NCBI GenBank assembly: GCA_048268485.1
Contig: JBLWVL010000012.1
Span: 1 to 64,000, forward strand
From: Oceanospirillum sp048268485
GTDB taxonomy: Bacteria; Pseudomonadota; Gammaproteobacteria; Pseudomonadales; Halomonadaceae
Length of the DNA: 64,000 bases
Direction: 5' to 3'
Position 1 is the stretch's first letter. Each line of letters starts with the position of its first letter. The notes under the pieces are model-generated. The model did not search any database. It was given only the letters and a program-made list of their open reading frames with translations, and was not told the DNA's origin. The translations under genes were made by a program, and so were the position numbers. Positions 50,089-57,311 of this stretch are shown piece by piece.

Positions 50089-51264
50089 TCACAGACGCTC
50101 GAATACGGTTGCCACGCCCTGACCCATGCCGATACACATGGTCGCCAGACCGAGGGTTCCACCTTTCTGCTCCATAACGTTCAGCAGAGTGGTGGAGATA
50201 CGGGTACCGGAGCAACCCAGAGGGTGGCCCAGTGCGATTGCACCGCCGTTCAGGTTTACTTTTTCATCAACCTTATCCAGCAGTTGCAAATCTTTCAGTA
50301 CAGGAATCGCCTGCGCTGCGAAGGCTTCGTTCAGCTCAACGTAGTCGATATCATCAATGGTCAGACCCGCTGCTTTCAGAGCTTTCTGAGACGCAGGCAC
50401 CGGACCGTAGCCCATGATGGACGGATCACAACCCGCCACACCCATGGAGCGAATCTTAGCAATTGGCGTCAGGCCCAGTTCCTGTGCACGCTGCGCAGAC
50501 ATCACCAGCATGCCGGAAGCGCCTACAGACAGTGCAGAAGACTGACCCGCCGTTACTGTACCGTTACGTGGATCAAATACCGGGCGCAGAGCCGCCAGAC
50601 TCTCCATGGAGGTCTCAGGGCGAATCACCTCATCATAGGTCACCAGTTTACGGAAACCTTCGGCATCATGGCCTTCAATACCGATAATCTCGTTATCAAA
50701 ACGACCAGCCTGGGCCGCTTCATGCGCCAGACGGTGAGAACGTACACCCAGAGCATCCTGGTCTTCGCGGCTAACACCATGCATTTTTCCCAGTAACTCA
50801 GCAGTCAGGCCCATCATCATGGCGGCTTTCGCTGCATACTTGGAAGCTGATGGATTAACATCAACGCCATGCATCATATCGACGTGACCCATATGCTCAA
50901 CGCCACCCACCATGTAAACATCACCCAGACCCGCCTGAATGTTAGCCGCTGCAATATGCAGGGCTGACATAGAAGAACCACACAGACGGTTAACTGTTTG
51001 CGCCGGTACAGTCTTAGGAATACGGGTCAGAATGGATGCGTTGCGGGCGATATCATAGCCCTGCTCCAACGTCTGGTTTACACACCCCCAAACAATGTCA
51101 TCAATCTCAACAGGGTCCAGACCTGTATTACGATCCAGCAGACCTTCCATTACAGCAGCGGACAATTCTTCAGCACGAACATTGCGGAAAGCACCATTCT
51201 TTGCTTTCGCCATGGCGCTACGGGCGCCATCTACAATTACTGCATCACGAGGATTCAGGCTCAT
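50089..51264 (-). CDS. fadA: 3-ketoacyl-CoA thiolase FadA
   Basis: The beta subunit of the fatty acid oxidation complex; it cleaves 3-ketoacyl-CoA with CoA to acetyl-CoA. The 391-aa thiolase begins SLNPRDAVIVDGARSAMAKAKNGAF and has the nucleophilic Cys in TVNRLCGSSMSALHIA near residue 95, YVELNEAFAAQAIPVL, and the C-terminal active Cys/His in LGHPLGCSGTRI and ATMCIGMGQG. It follows fadB (138-base gap) on the same strand. AGGAGA lies before the ATG. Together they form the FadBA complex that supplies acetyl-CoA to the glyoxylate shunt. Confidence 0.96.
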   Translation of the reverse strand: MSLNPRDAVIVDGARSAMAKAKNGAFRNVRAEELSAAVMEGLLDRNTGLDPVEIDDIVWGCVNQTLEQGYDIARNASILTRIPKTVPAQTVNRLCGSSMSALHIAAANIQAGLGDVYMVGGVEHMGHVDMMHGVDVNPSASKYAAKAAMMMGLTAELLGKMHGVSREDQDALGVRSHRLAHEAAQAGRFDNEIIGIEGHDAEGFRKLVTYDEVIRPETSMESLAALRPVFDPRNGTVTAGQSSALSVGASGMLVMSAQRAQELGLTPIAKIRSMGVAGCDPSIMGYGPVPASQKALKAAGLTIDDIDYVELNEAFAAQAIPVLKDLQLLDKVDEKVNLNGGAIALGHPLGCSGTRISTTLLNVMEQKGGTLGLATMCIGMGQGVATVFERL

Positions 51265-51402
51265 GATCTTCTCCTAAATTTTTTGTTCTGGTTCCGGCTG
51301 AATCAGGTTTTACACTCTGTATTCAACCGGATATCGCAGTTCGGTTTATCAGCTTGAGTCTAAGCTCAGACTGATTGACATGGCTGTCTTGGCCCGAGGA
51401 CC

Positions 51403-53550
51403 TTAGAAGTAAGTTTTACCTTCAGCAGCCATTGCGCGCATTTTCTCAGTCGGCTGGTACAAAGGACCCAGCTCTTCAGCGTACTTGTCTGCCATCGCAC
51501 AGAAGGCCTCAAGGCCGATGCTGTCAATATAGCGCAGCGCACCACCACGGAATGGAGGGAAACCGATACCAAAGATCAGACCCATGTCTGCCTCAGACGC
51601 TGTCTCTACGATGCCATCTTCCAGACAGCGAACCGTCTCGATGCACAGAGGAATCATCATACGCTCGATGATAGCTTCATCAGTCAGTTCACGATTGTCC
51701 TGAACCAGAGGTTTCAGCAGTTCGTAAGCCGTCTCATCCACCACTTTCTTCGCACGACCTTTACGATCTTCTTCGTAAGCGTAGAAACCCAGCTTGTTTT
51801 TCTGACCCAGGCGCTCAGCTTTGTACATCACATTCAGAGCGGTAGTACCTTCACGAGCCATGCGATCCGGGAAACCTGCCGCCATCACATTGTTGGCGTG
51901 TTCAGCCGTATCCATGCCCACAACATCCAGCAGGTATGCAGGGCCCATCGGCCAACCGAACTTTTCCATCACCTTATCGACACGCTGGAAGTCCGCACCG
52001 TGCTCGATCAGGCTCATAAAGCCACCGAAGTAAGGGAACAGAATACGGTTTACCAGGAAGCCCGGGCAGTCATTTACAACAACCGGGGTCTTGCCCATTT
52101 TCTTAGCGTAAGCAACGGTCGCAGCGATCGCTTTCTCACTGGTTTTCTCACCGCGAATCACCTCAACCAGCGGCATCTTATGTACCGGGTTAAAGAAGTG
52201 CATACCGCAGAAGTTTTCCGGACGCTTCAGATTCTCTGCCAGAGAGGTAATCGAGATCGTAGAAGTATTAGACGTCAGGATGGTATCTTCAGACACTTGG
52301 TCTTCCAGCTCAGCCAGAACCGCACCTTTAACTTTCGGATTTTCAACAACGGCTTCCACCACCAGATCAACGTCACCGAAGTCACCGTAGCTCAGGGTTG
52401 GACGAATTGCATTCAGGGCATCAGCCATCTGCGCCGGCGTCATGCGTTTGCGCTCAACGCGCTTGGCCAGCAGCTTTTTAGCTTCATCAAGGCCCAGCTG
52501 CAGTGCTGGCTCATTGATATCCTTCATCATGATTGGCGTGCCTTTATAGGCAGACTGGTAAGCAATACCACCACCCATAATACCGGCACCCAGTACCGCC
52601 GCTTTATTTACCGGCTGAGCATCTTTCTCGTACGCCCCGGACTTCTTCTTCAGCAGCTGGTCATTCAGGAACAGCCCCACCAGGCTGTTAGCCACTGGCG
52701 TACGCGCCATACGGGCAAAGCTTTTCGCTTCTGCTTTCTGTGCCTTCTCACGACCTTCAGAGGCACCTTTCTGCATGCTCTTGATCGCTTCGATCGGTGC
52801 AGGATAGTGAGGCCCAGCCTGACCAGCTACAAAGCCCTTCGCTGTCTCGAAAGACATCATGGACTCGATCATATTCAGCTTCAGCGGCTCCAGTTTTTCC
52901 TGGCGCTTCGCCTGCCAGTTCAGTTTTCCGGCATTCGCTTCTTTGATCAGGTCAATCGCCGCTGAGTCCAGCTTATCAGGTGCAACAACCGCATCCAGCG
53001 CCCCTTCTTTCAGGGCTGCTTCAGCTTTCTTCTCTTTGGTCGCACAAATCCACTCAATCGCATTGTCATTACCGATAATACGCGGCAGACGTACTGTGCC
53101 ACCCCAACCAGGGATAATACCCAGTTTAACTTCCGGCAGACCCACACGAGCAGCAGTAGAACCTACACGGTAATCTGTGGTCAGGCAGATCTCAAAACCA
53201 CCACCCAGGGCGATACCGTTGATAGCCGTCACGGTTGGGTACGGCAGATCTTCAACTCGGTTAAAGATCTGATGTACCGCCATATTCATCTCAACCAGTT
53301 CTTCTTCAGACTGGCCGAAAGCATCGTGAAATTCAGTGATGTCTGCACCCACGATAAAGACGTCTTTAGCACTGCGAATCACCAGACCTTTAATACCTTC
53401 AGCCTTTACCAGAGCCTGAGTCGCATCATCCAGTTCCTGAATCGTCACCTTGTTGAATTTGTTGACGGATTCACCCTGCAGATCAAAGGTCAGCTCAGCA
53501 ATACCGCCTTCAATCTCTTTTACCGTGATGGCTTTACCTGCGTAAATCAT
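51403..53550 (-). CDS. fadB: Fatty acid oxidation complex alpha subunit FadB
   Basis: A 715-aa multifunctional protein: N-terminal enoyl-CoA hydratase/isomerase domain (NGIALGGGFEICLTTDYRVG near residue 110, with LPEVKLGIIPGWGGT), then a 3-hydroxyacyl-CoA dehydrogenase with the NAD motif AAVLGAGIMGGGIA near residue 320 and the MHFFNPVHKMPLVEVIRG segment near 450. The start at 53550 (MIYAGKAITVKEIEGG) matches FadB and has GGGGAGAG upstream; the frame is open 24 codons further. A PsrA-like operator lies upstream, consistent with control by fatty acids through the psrA gene in this window. Confidence 0.96.
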   Translation of the reverse strand: MIYAGKAITVKEIEGGIAELTFDLQGESVNKFNKVTIQELDDATQALVKAEGIKGLVIRSAKDVFIVGADITEFHDAFGQSEEELVEMNMAVHQIFNRVEDLPYPTVTAINGIALGGGFEICLTTDYRVGSTAARVGLPEVKLGIIPGWGGTVRLPRIIGNDNAIEWICATKEKKAEAALKEGALDAVVAPDKLDSAAIDLIKEANAGKLNWQAKRQEKLEPLKLNMIESMMSFETAKGFVAGQAGPHYPAPIEAIKSMQKGASEGREKAQKAEAKSFARMARTPVANSLVGLFLNDQLLKKKSGAYEKDAQPVNKAAVLGAGIMGGGIAYQSAYKGTPIMMKDINEPALQLGLDEAKKLLAKRVERKRMTPAQMADALNAIRPTLSYGDFGDVDLVVEAVVENPKVKGAVLAELEDQVSEDTILTSNTSTISITSLAENLKRPENFCGMHFFNPVHKMPLVEVIRGEKTSEKAIAATVAYAKKMGKTPVVVNDCPGFLVNRILFPYFGGFMSLIEHGADFQRVDKVMEKFGWPMGPAYLLDVVGMDTAEHANNVMAAGFPDRMAREGTTALNVMYKAERLGQKNKLGFYAYEEDRKGRAKKVVDETAYELLKPLVQDNRELTDEAIIERMMIPLCIETVRCLEDGIVETASEADMGLIFGIGFPPFRGGALRYIDSIGLEAFCAMADKYAEELGPLYQPTEKMRAMAAEGKTYF

Positions 53551-53704
53551 CCACTGCTCTCCCCATTGGGTCTTGGTTCTTTCCCTCAACTGACGACTTA
53601 ATCCTTGTTGTTGTGATTGCACGTCAGCTGAAGCCAGTTGTTCTATTGCACGAACTCTGTGTTGTTAAACGATGGATTTTGCAACCATGTTTCATACAGA
53701 TATT

Positions 53705-53720
53705 TCATACAACCGTTTGA
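53705..53720. promoter_or_regulatory. PsrA-like site upstream of fadB
   Basis: Read on the minus strand, TCAAACGGTTGTATGA matches the psrA palindrome (35441-35456) at 13 of 16 positions and, extended to 18 bases, the aceA upstream element at 15 of 18. It lies 155-170 bases before the fadB start. Two copies of TTTCATACA, 13 bases apart, overlap it (53690-53698 and 53703-53711). Confidence 0.5.
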
Positions 53721-53975
53721 ATATGGAATTACAATGCGTCAAAAATGAGAAACTGTCAAACCCTTTATAGGTTAAAAACTCATTTTTAGCGCGACCTGAA
53801 AGTCATAAAAACAAGGTAAAGACAGGAGAATACGGATAGTTTCTGTTTAAAACCCTGTAATAAAGAGTTTTAAGGTTTCAGGAAAGCCAGGGAAACGAAA
53901 GGAGCACGAAAAGAAAGCCTGATACCTTTCAGGCCAGACAAAACTACAGGATTTTGAATTGAGAAATTGTGGACA
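53721..53975. other. Region between fadB promoter and tRNA-Asn, no gene recognised
   Basis: About 250 bases contain no recognised gene. A short dyad (GCCTG-N8-CAGGC near 53918-53935) resembles the transcript-end hairpins seen elsewhere in the window. Confidence 0.4.
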
Positions 53976-54012
53976 TAAAAAAACCCGCTTTCCGTAGAAA
54001 GCGGGTTTTTCG
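53976..54012 (-). terminator. Terminator after tRNA-Asn (minus strand)
   Basis: A 12-13 bp near-perfect stem (AAACCCGCTTTC / GAAAGCGGGTTT) with a 4-nt loop, followed on the minus strand by TTTTTTT. It ends immediately 3' of the tRNA. Confidence 0.9.
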
Positions 54013-54016
54013 AATT

Positions 54017-54092
54017 TGGCTCCCCGAGCAGGACTCGAACCTGCGACCAATAGATTAACAGTCTACTGCTCTACCAACTGAGCTATCAGGGA
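54017..54092 (-). tRNA. tRNA-Asn (anticodon GUU)
   Basis: A 76-nt cloverleaf on the minus strand, including an encoded 3' CCA. The acceptor stem is TCCCTGA/TCGGGGA (one G-T), the anticodon loop is CTGTTAA and the T-arm holds GGTTCGAGTCC. The anticodon GTT reads Asn codons AAC/AAU. Strong terminator downstream. Confidence 0.95.
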
Positions 54093-54232
54093 TCTCTCTG
54101 TTCAAGAGATGGGAGGCATTATATCTCTATCCTTATGAATTACAAGCATTTATTTAAAAAAATTTCAGTTTCTTCTCTGCATCCTAATAACCACTGCGTA
54201 TACAGAGGTTTCCGATTACTCTCTGCATATTG

Positions 54233-54248
54233 CTGTATGTACAAACAA
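54233..54248 (+). promoter_or_regulatory. Degenerate LexA box upstream of umuD
   Basis: CTGT-ATGTACAA-ACAA matches CTGT-N8-ACAG except for the last base. A second CTGTATAT half-site begins at 54251. Their position 60-75 bases before umuD fits SOS control. Confidence 0.55.
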
Positions 54249-54308
54249 TACTGTATATTTAACCAATAAAGAACTTTCCCTTCACAACCATCAAAACTGA
54301 GGTCGACT

Positions 54309-54740
54309 ATGTCTCTGCATTCGATTCAACCCGTGAGCATTGCAGACTCAAGCCGCCAGATCCCCCTGGCCAACAGTTGCGTGTCTGCAGGCTTTCCGTC
54401 ACCCGCCGATGATTACGTTGAACGCCATCTCGATCTGAATGACAAACTGATCCGCCATCCCTCAGCCACTTTTCTGATGAAGGTTGAGGGTGACTCCATG
54501 ATCAATGCAGGCATGCAGGACGGCGATCTGCTGATTGTTGATCGTGCCATCCAGCCCGCACCGGGGAAAATTGTGATTGCGGCCGTCAATGGCGAACTCA
54601 CGGTAAAACGTCTGGCACTGCATCAGGGTTGCTACTGGCTGCAGCCGGAGAATCCAAAATACCGCCCGATTCCACTGGATGAATCTAACGACTGTTTTGT
54701 ATGGGGCGTGGTTTCTCACATTATTCATCAATGCGCCTGA
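54309..54740 (+). CDS. umuD: SOS mutagenesis protein UmuD
   Basis: The RecA-dependent self-cleaving subunit of DNA polymerase V. The 143-aa protein has the cleavage site A27-G28 in SAGFPSPADDYVERHLDLN (E. coli cleaves Cys-Gly), catalytic S63 in VEGDSMINAGM and K100 in GELTVKRL, all in LexA/UmuD order. Cleavage would give UmuD'. A GAGG Shine-Dalgarno precedes it. It is followed by umuC after 9 bases, in one operon. Confidence 0.93.
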   Translation: MSLHSIQPVSIADSSRQIPLANSCVSAGFPSPADDYVERHLDLNDKLIRHPSATFLMKVEGDSMINAGMQDGDLLIVDRAIQPAPGKIVIAAVNGELTVKRLALHQGCYWLQPENPKYRPIPLDESNDCFVWGVVSHIIHQCA

Positions 54741-54749
54741 TACCCTACT

Positions 54750-56009
54750 ATGAACTCCGGGAAAACAGAGCAGCCCCCCCTTTCAGGCAAAACACTAATC
54801 GCACTGGTGGACTGCAATAACTTTTATGCCAGCTGTGAGCGGGTTTTCGAACCTATCCTTTATGGCAAACCTATCGGTGTCCTATCGAATAATGATGGCT
54901 GTATTATCGCCCGCTCCAATGAGCTGAAAGCTCTGAATATCGAAATGGGTACACCCGCCTTTCAGGTTTATCCCCACGTTAAACGTCTTGGCATCACCCT
55001 TCGCTCATCAAACTATGCGCTATACGGGGATATGTCAGCCCGTGTAATGCAGGTACTGACAGAACTAAGCCCCAGCGTTGAGCGCTACTCCATCGACGAG
55101 GCTTTTGTTGATCTCACTGGTATGAATGAGCAGAGTTCAGATTTTTGTCGGCAACTGGCCGCAACGGTTCCGCGCTATACCGGCATTCCGGTTTCCGTAG
55201 GTGCTGCACCCAGTAAAACACTGGCTAAGATCGCTAACCATCTTGCTAAAAAACAGCCCGGCAGAAATAGCGTTTGTATATTTCAGGAGGCCGATGATAT
55301 CGAGCTGCTTCAATGGCTGAAAAAGCTTCCCGTGGAAGAGATCTGGGGAATAGGCAAGCGCCTGGGACAAAAACTGCGCCTTAAAGGCATAGAAACCGCC
55401 ATGGATCTTCGCGAAGCGAACCCACAACAACTAAAGAAGAACTTCAGCATTCTGGTGGCCAGAACCCAGATGGAGCTTCAGGGTACGCCCTGTATCCACC
55501 TGGATGAAGCACCGGAACCCAAGCAGAGCATCATGTGCTCCCGCTCCTTCAGTACATCCACCAACAGCCTGAATGATCTTAAGGCTGCTATTCGCTTTCA
55601 TTGCCAAAATGCCTGCGAAAAGCTACGCGGGCAAAACAGTCTGGCTCAGGCAGTACTGGTAACCGTACGCTCCCGCTCAGAACGTTTTAACGGACGAGCC
55701 TACGACGCCTCGGCCATCGCCCTGCCTCAGGCCACAGATGACACCCAGCAGATACTGCATACTGCTCAGCAGCAACTGGAGAGCATTTATCAGCCCGGTA
55801 TGCGTTACCATAAAGCAGGGGTTATACTGCTGGATCTGATTCCCTGGCGGCCAATGCAGCTGGGGTTACTGGAGAGTGAACAGATCGCTTTGAAAGAAAA
55901 TGGCAAAAAAAACCAGCAACTGATGCAAACACTCGATCAGCTGAACCATAAGATGGGGCGTCATACCGTGGCCTTTGGTCTACCGTGGAAGATGCCCGCT
56001 GGCAGATGA
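54750..56009 (+). CDS. umuC: DNA polymerase V subunit UmuC
   Basis: The Y-family translesion polymerase of the SOS response. The 419-aa product has an extra ~17-aa N-terminus (NSGKTEQPPLSGKTLIA) before the catalytic IALVDCNNFYASCERVF. Palm acidic residues are in RYSIDEAFVDLTG and the helix-hairpin-helix region is WGIGKRLGQKLRLKGIETAMDL. It is 9 bases downstream of umuD. The C-terminal DUF4113-like tail (PGMRYHKAGVILLDLIP) is usual for UmuC. Confidence 0.94.
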   Translation: MNSGKTEQPPLSGKTLIALVDCNNFYASCERVFEPILYGKPIGVLSNNDGCIIARSNELKALNIEMGTPAFQVYPHVKRLGITLRSSNYALYGDMSARVMQVLTELSPSVERYSIDEAFVDLTGMNEQSSDFCRQLAATVPRYTGIPVSVGAAPSKTLAKIANHLAKKQPGRNSVCIFQEADDIELLQWLKKLPVEEIWGIGKRLGQKLRLKGIETAMDLREANPQQLKKNFSILVARTQMELQGTPCIHLDEAPEPKQSIMCSRSFSTSTNSLNDLKAAIRFHCQNACEKLRGQNSLAQAVLVTVRSRSERFNGRAYDASAIALPQATDDTQQILHTAQQQLESIYQPGMRYHKAGVILLDLIPWRPMQLGLLESEQIALKENGKKNQQLMQTLDQLNHKMGRHTVAFGLPWKMPAGR

Positions 56010-56100
56010 AAATGGCCCATAGGTCACCTCGTTATACCACCTGCTGGAGTGAAATACCCAGGGTAAAAGCGCGCTAAAGAGAGGATTAACAGCCTCTTAT

Positions 56101-56637
56101 CTAAGCAATCCGAATCAGAGGCAGCTCGCCATCAAAGTCCGGCAACAACCAGATCTGCTCGAAAGGGTAATCCGTTTCATCAAAACTCATGGCCACATTC
56201 AACAACTCAGAACGGGTCCAGATCGGACTGACATTACGAATTACCAGCCAGACCCGATCAGAGTCATAGTGCTTCTGCGCCTTACTGTGCAGCAGGCGTA
56301 ATAGGGCCGCTTGCAAGCGATCACAGGGATCTATAGCGACCAGTTCAGACAGATAAAGCCAAAGCAGATCGGTATTTCCCCTGTCCCGCACATGTTTTGC
56401 CTCCTCAGCAGTCGCATAAAGATGAGCGATTTCAAGATCCAGAGGTTTACCCTGAAAATAGCAGGAGATATCCGGTTTCGCAGGCTCGTTATGCCAGATA
56501 TGACGCATCGGCTCGTTATAGTCCTGCTCATAGCGACGCATAAAAAGACGTGCTGCATCCCGCTCCAGCAAACGCTTTTCGAGATCTGAATGACTGACCG
56601 GAGAACCGGTTTGAGTATGACGAGGGTCTGATGTCAT
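56101..56637 (-). CDS. Conserved hypothetical protein, not recognised
   Basis: A 178-aa soluble protein. Its middle reads KPDISCYFQGKPLDLEIAHLYATAEEAKHVRDRGNTD, then YDSDRVWLVIRNVSPIWTRSELLNVAMSF and a WLLPDFDGELPLIRI end. The PD...DLEIAHL spacing is reminiscent of PD-(D/E)xK nuclease folds, but the catalytic Lys is not convincing, so this is only a hint. There is no good Shine-Dalgarno. It converges on umuC and lies 5' to tRNA-Pro on the same strand. Not recognised as SOS-related. Confidence 0.62.
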   Translation of the reverse strand: MTSDPRHTQTGSPVSHSDLEKRLLERDAARLFMRRYEQDYNEPMRHIWHNEPAKPDISCYFQGKPLDLEIAHLYATAEEAKHVRDRGNTDLLWLYLSELVAIDPCDRLQAALLRLLHSKAQKHYDSDRVWLVIRNVSPIWTRSELLNVAMSFDETDYPFEQIWLLPDFDGELPLIRIA

Positions 56638-56717
56638 GGGGACTCATGCAGGTTGACAACTAAGAAGGATACTTTTGATTTTATAGCGCAACAGAAGACA
56701 GTAAAACCTGCAGACAT

Positions 56718-56752
56718 AAAAAAACGGCATCTCAATTGAGACACCGTTCTTT
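56718..56752 (-). terminator. Terminator after tRNA-Pro (minus strand)
   Basis: ACGGTGTCTCAATTGAGATGCCGT-type hairpin (reads on the minus strand with a mismatch in the stem) followed by seven T. It ends just 3' of the tRNA. Confidence 0.85.
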
Positions 56753-56762
56753 AAGAGTTAAT

Positions 56763-56839
56763 TGGTCGGGACGAGAGGATTCGAACCTCCGACCCCTACA
56801 ACCCCATTGTAGTGCGCTACCAGGCTGCGCTACGTCCCG
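56763..56839 (-). tRNA. tRNA-Pro (anticodon GGG)
   Basis: A 77-nt cloverleaf on the minus strand with encoded CCA. It starts CGGGACG and ends CGTCCCGACCA; the anticodon loop is ATGGGGT, stem CTACA/TGTAG. The anticodon GGG reads CCC and CCU. The T-arm contains GGTTCGAATCC. It lies downstream of the translation gene cluster with a separate ihfA terminator between. Confidence 0.95.
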
Positions 56840-56931
56840 AACCTGAGGCACATTATACAAAGGAGGCACCGTTTTGCCAAATAAATTTTACTATGCAATC
56901 AAGTAGTTAGCTTTTTAAAACCGGCAAGCAC

Positions 56932-56965
56932 AAAAAACCCAAATCAATAAAACTGATTTGGGTTA
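56932..56965 (-). terminator. Terminator after ihfA (minus strand)
   Basis: AACCCAAATCA pairs with TGATTTGGGTT over a 7-nt loop and is followed on the minus strand by TTTTTTGTG. Confidence 0.88.
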
Positions 56966-56994
56966 TAGGGCTGGTTATCTGGCGTTAACAGCTG

Positions 56995-57306
56995 CTACTG
57001 GCTCTGATATTCAGGATCATCAAAGCTTTCGACACGGGATTTCAGTTTCTGCCCCGGACGAAAAGTCACCACACGACGAGCCGAGATAGGAATCTCTTCT
57101 CCCGTTTTAGGGTTTCTTCCAGGACGTTCACGCTTATCTCTAAGGTCAAAGTTACCAAAGCCAGAAAGCTTAACCTGCTCATTATCTTTCAGGCATTCAC
57201 GAATTTCTTCAAAGAACAGCTCAACCATGTCCTTTGCTTCACGCTTGGTAAGACCCAGTTCAAGATATAGCTTTTCTGCCATTTCCGCTTTAGTTAACGC
57301 AGACAT
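56995..57306 (-). CDS. ihfA: Integration host factor alpha subunit
   Basis: IhfA pairs with IhfB to bend DNA at specific sites. The 103-aa HU/IHF-fold protein has the start SALTKAEMAEKLYLELGLTKREAKDMVELFFEEI and the DNA-arm signature LSGFGNFDLRDKRERPGRNPKTGEEIPI. Its length matches E. coli IhfA (99 aa). The gene is 5 bases downstream of pheT with a good Shine-Dalgarno (GAGGAG overlapping the end of pheT), and is the last gene of the translation cluster. Confidence 0.96.
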   Translation of the reverse strand: MSALTKAEMAEKLYLELGLTKREAKDMVELFFEEIRECLKDNEQVKLSGFGNFDLRDKRERPGRNPKTGEEIPISARRVVTFRPGQKLKSRVESFDDPEYQSQ

Positions 57307-57311
57307 CTCTA

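Noticed and set aside
53847..54050. 67-codon minus-strand ORF across the tRNA-Asn terminator
   Set aside because: It runs through the terminator hairpin and into the tRNA; an artefact of the non-coding region.
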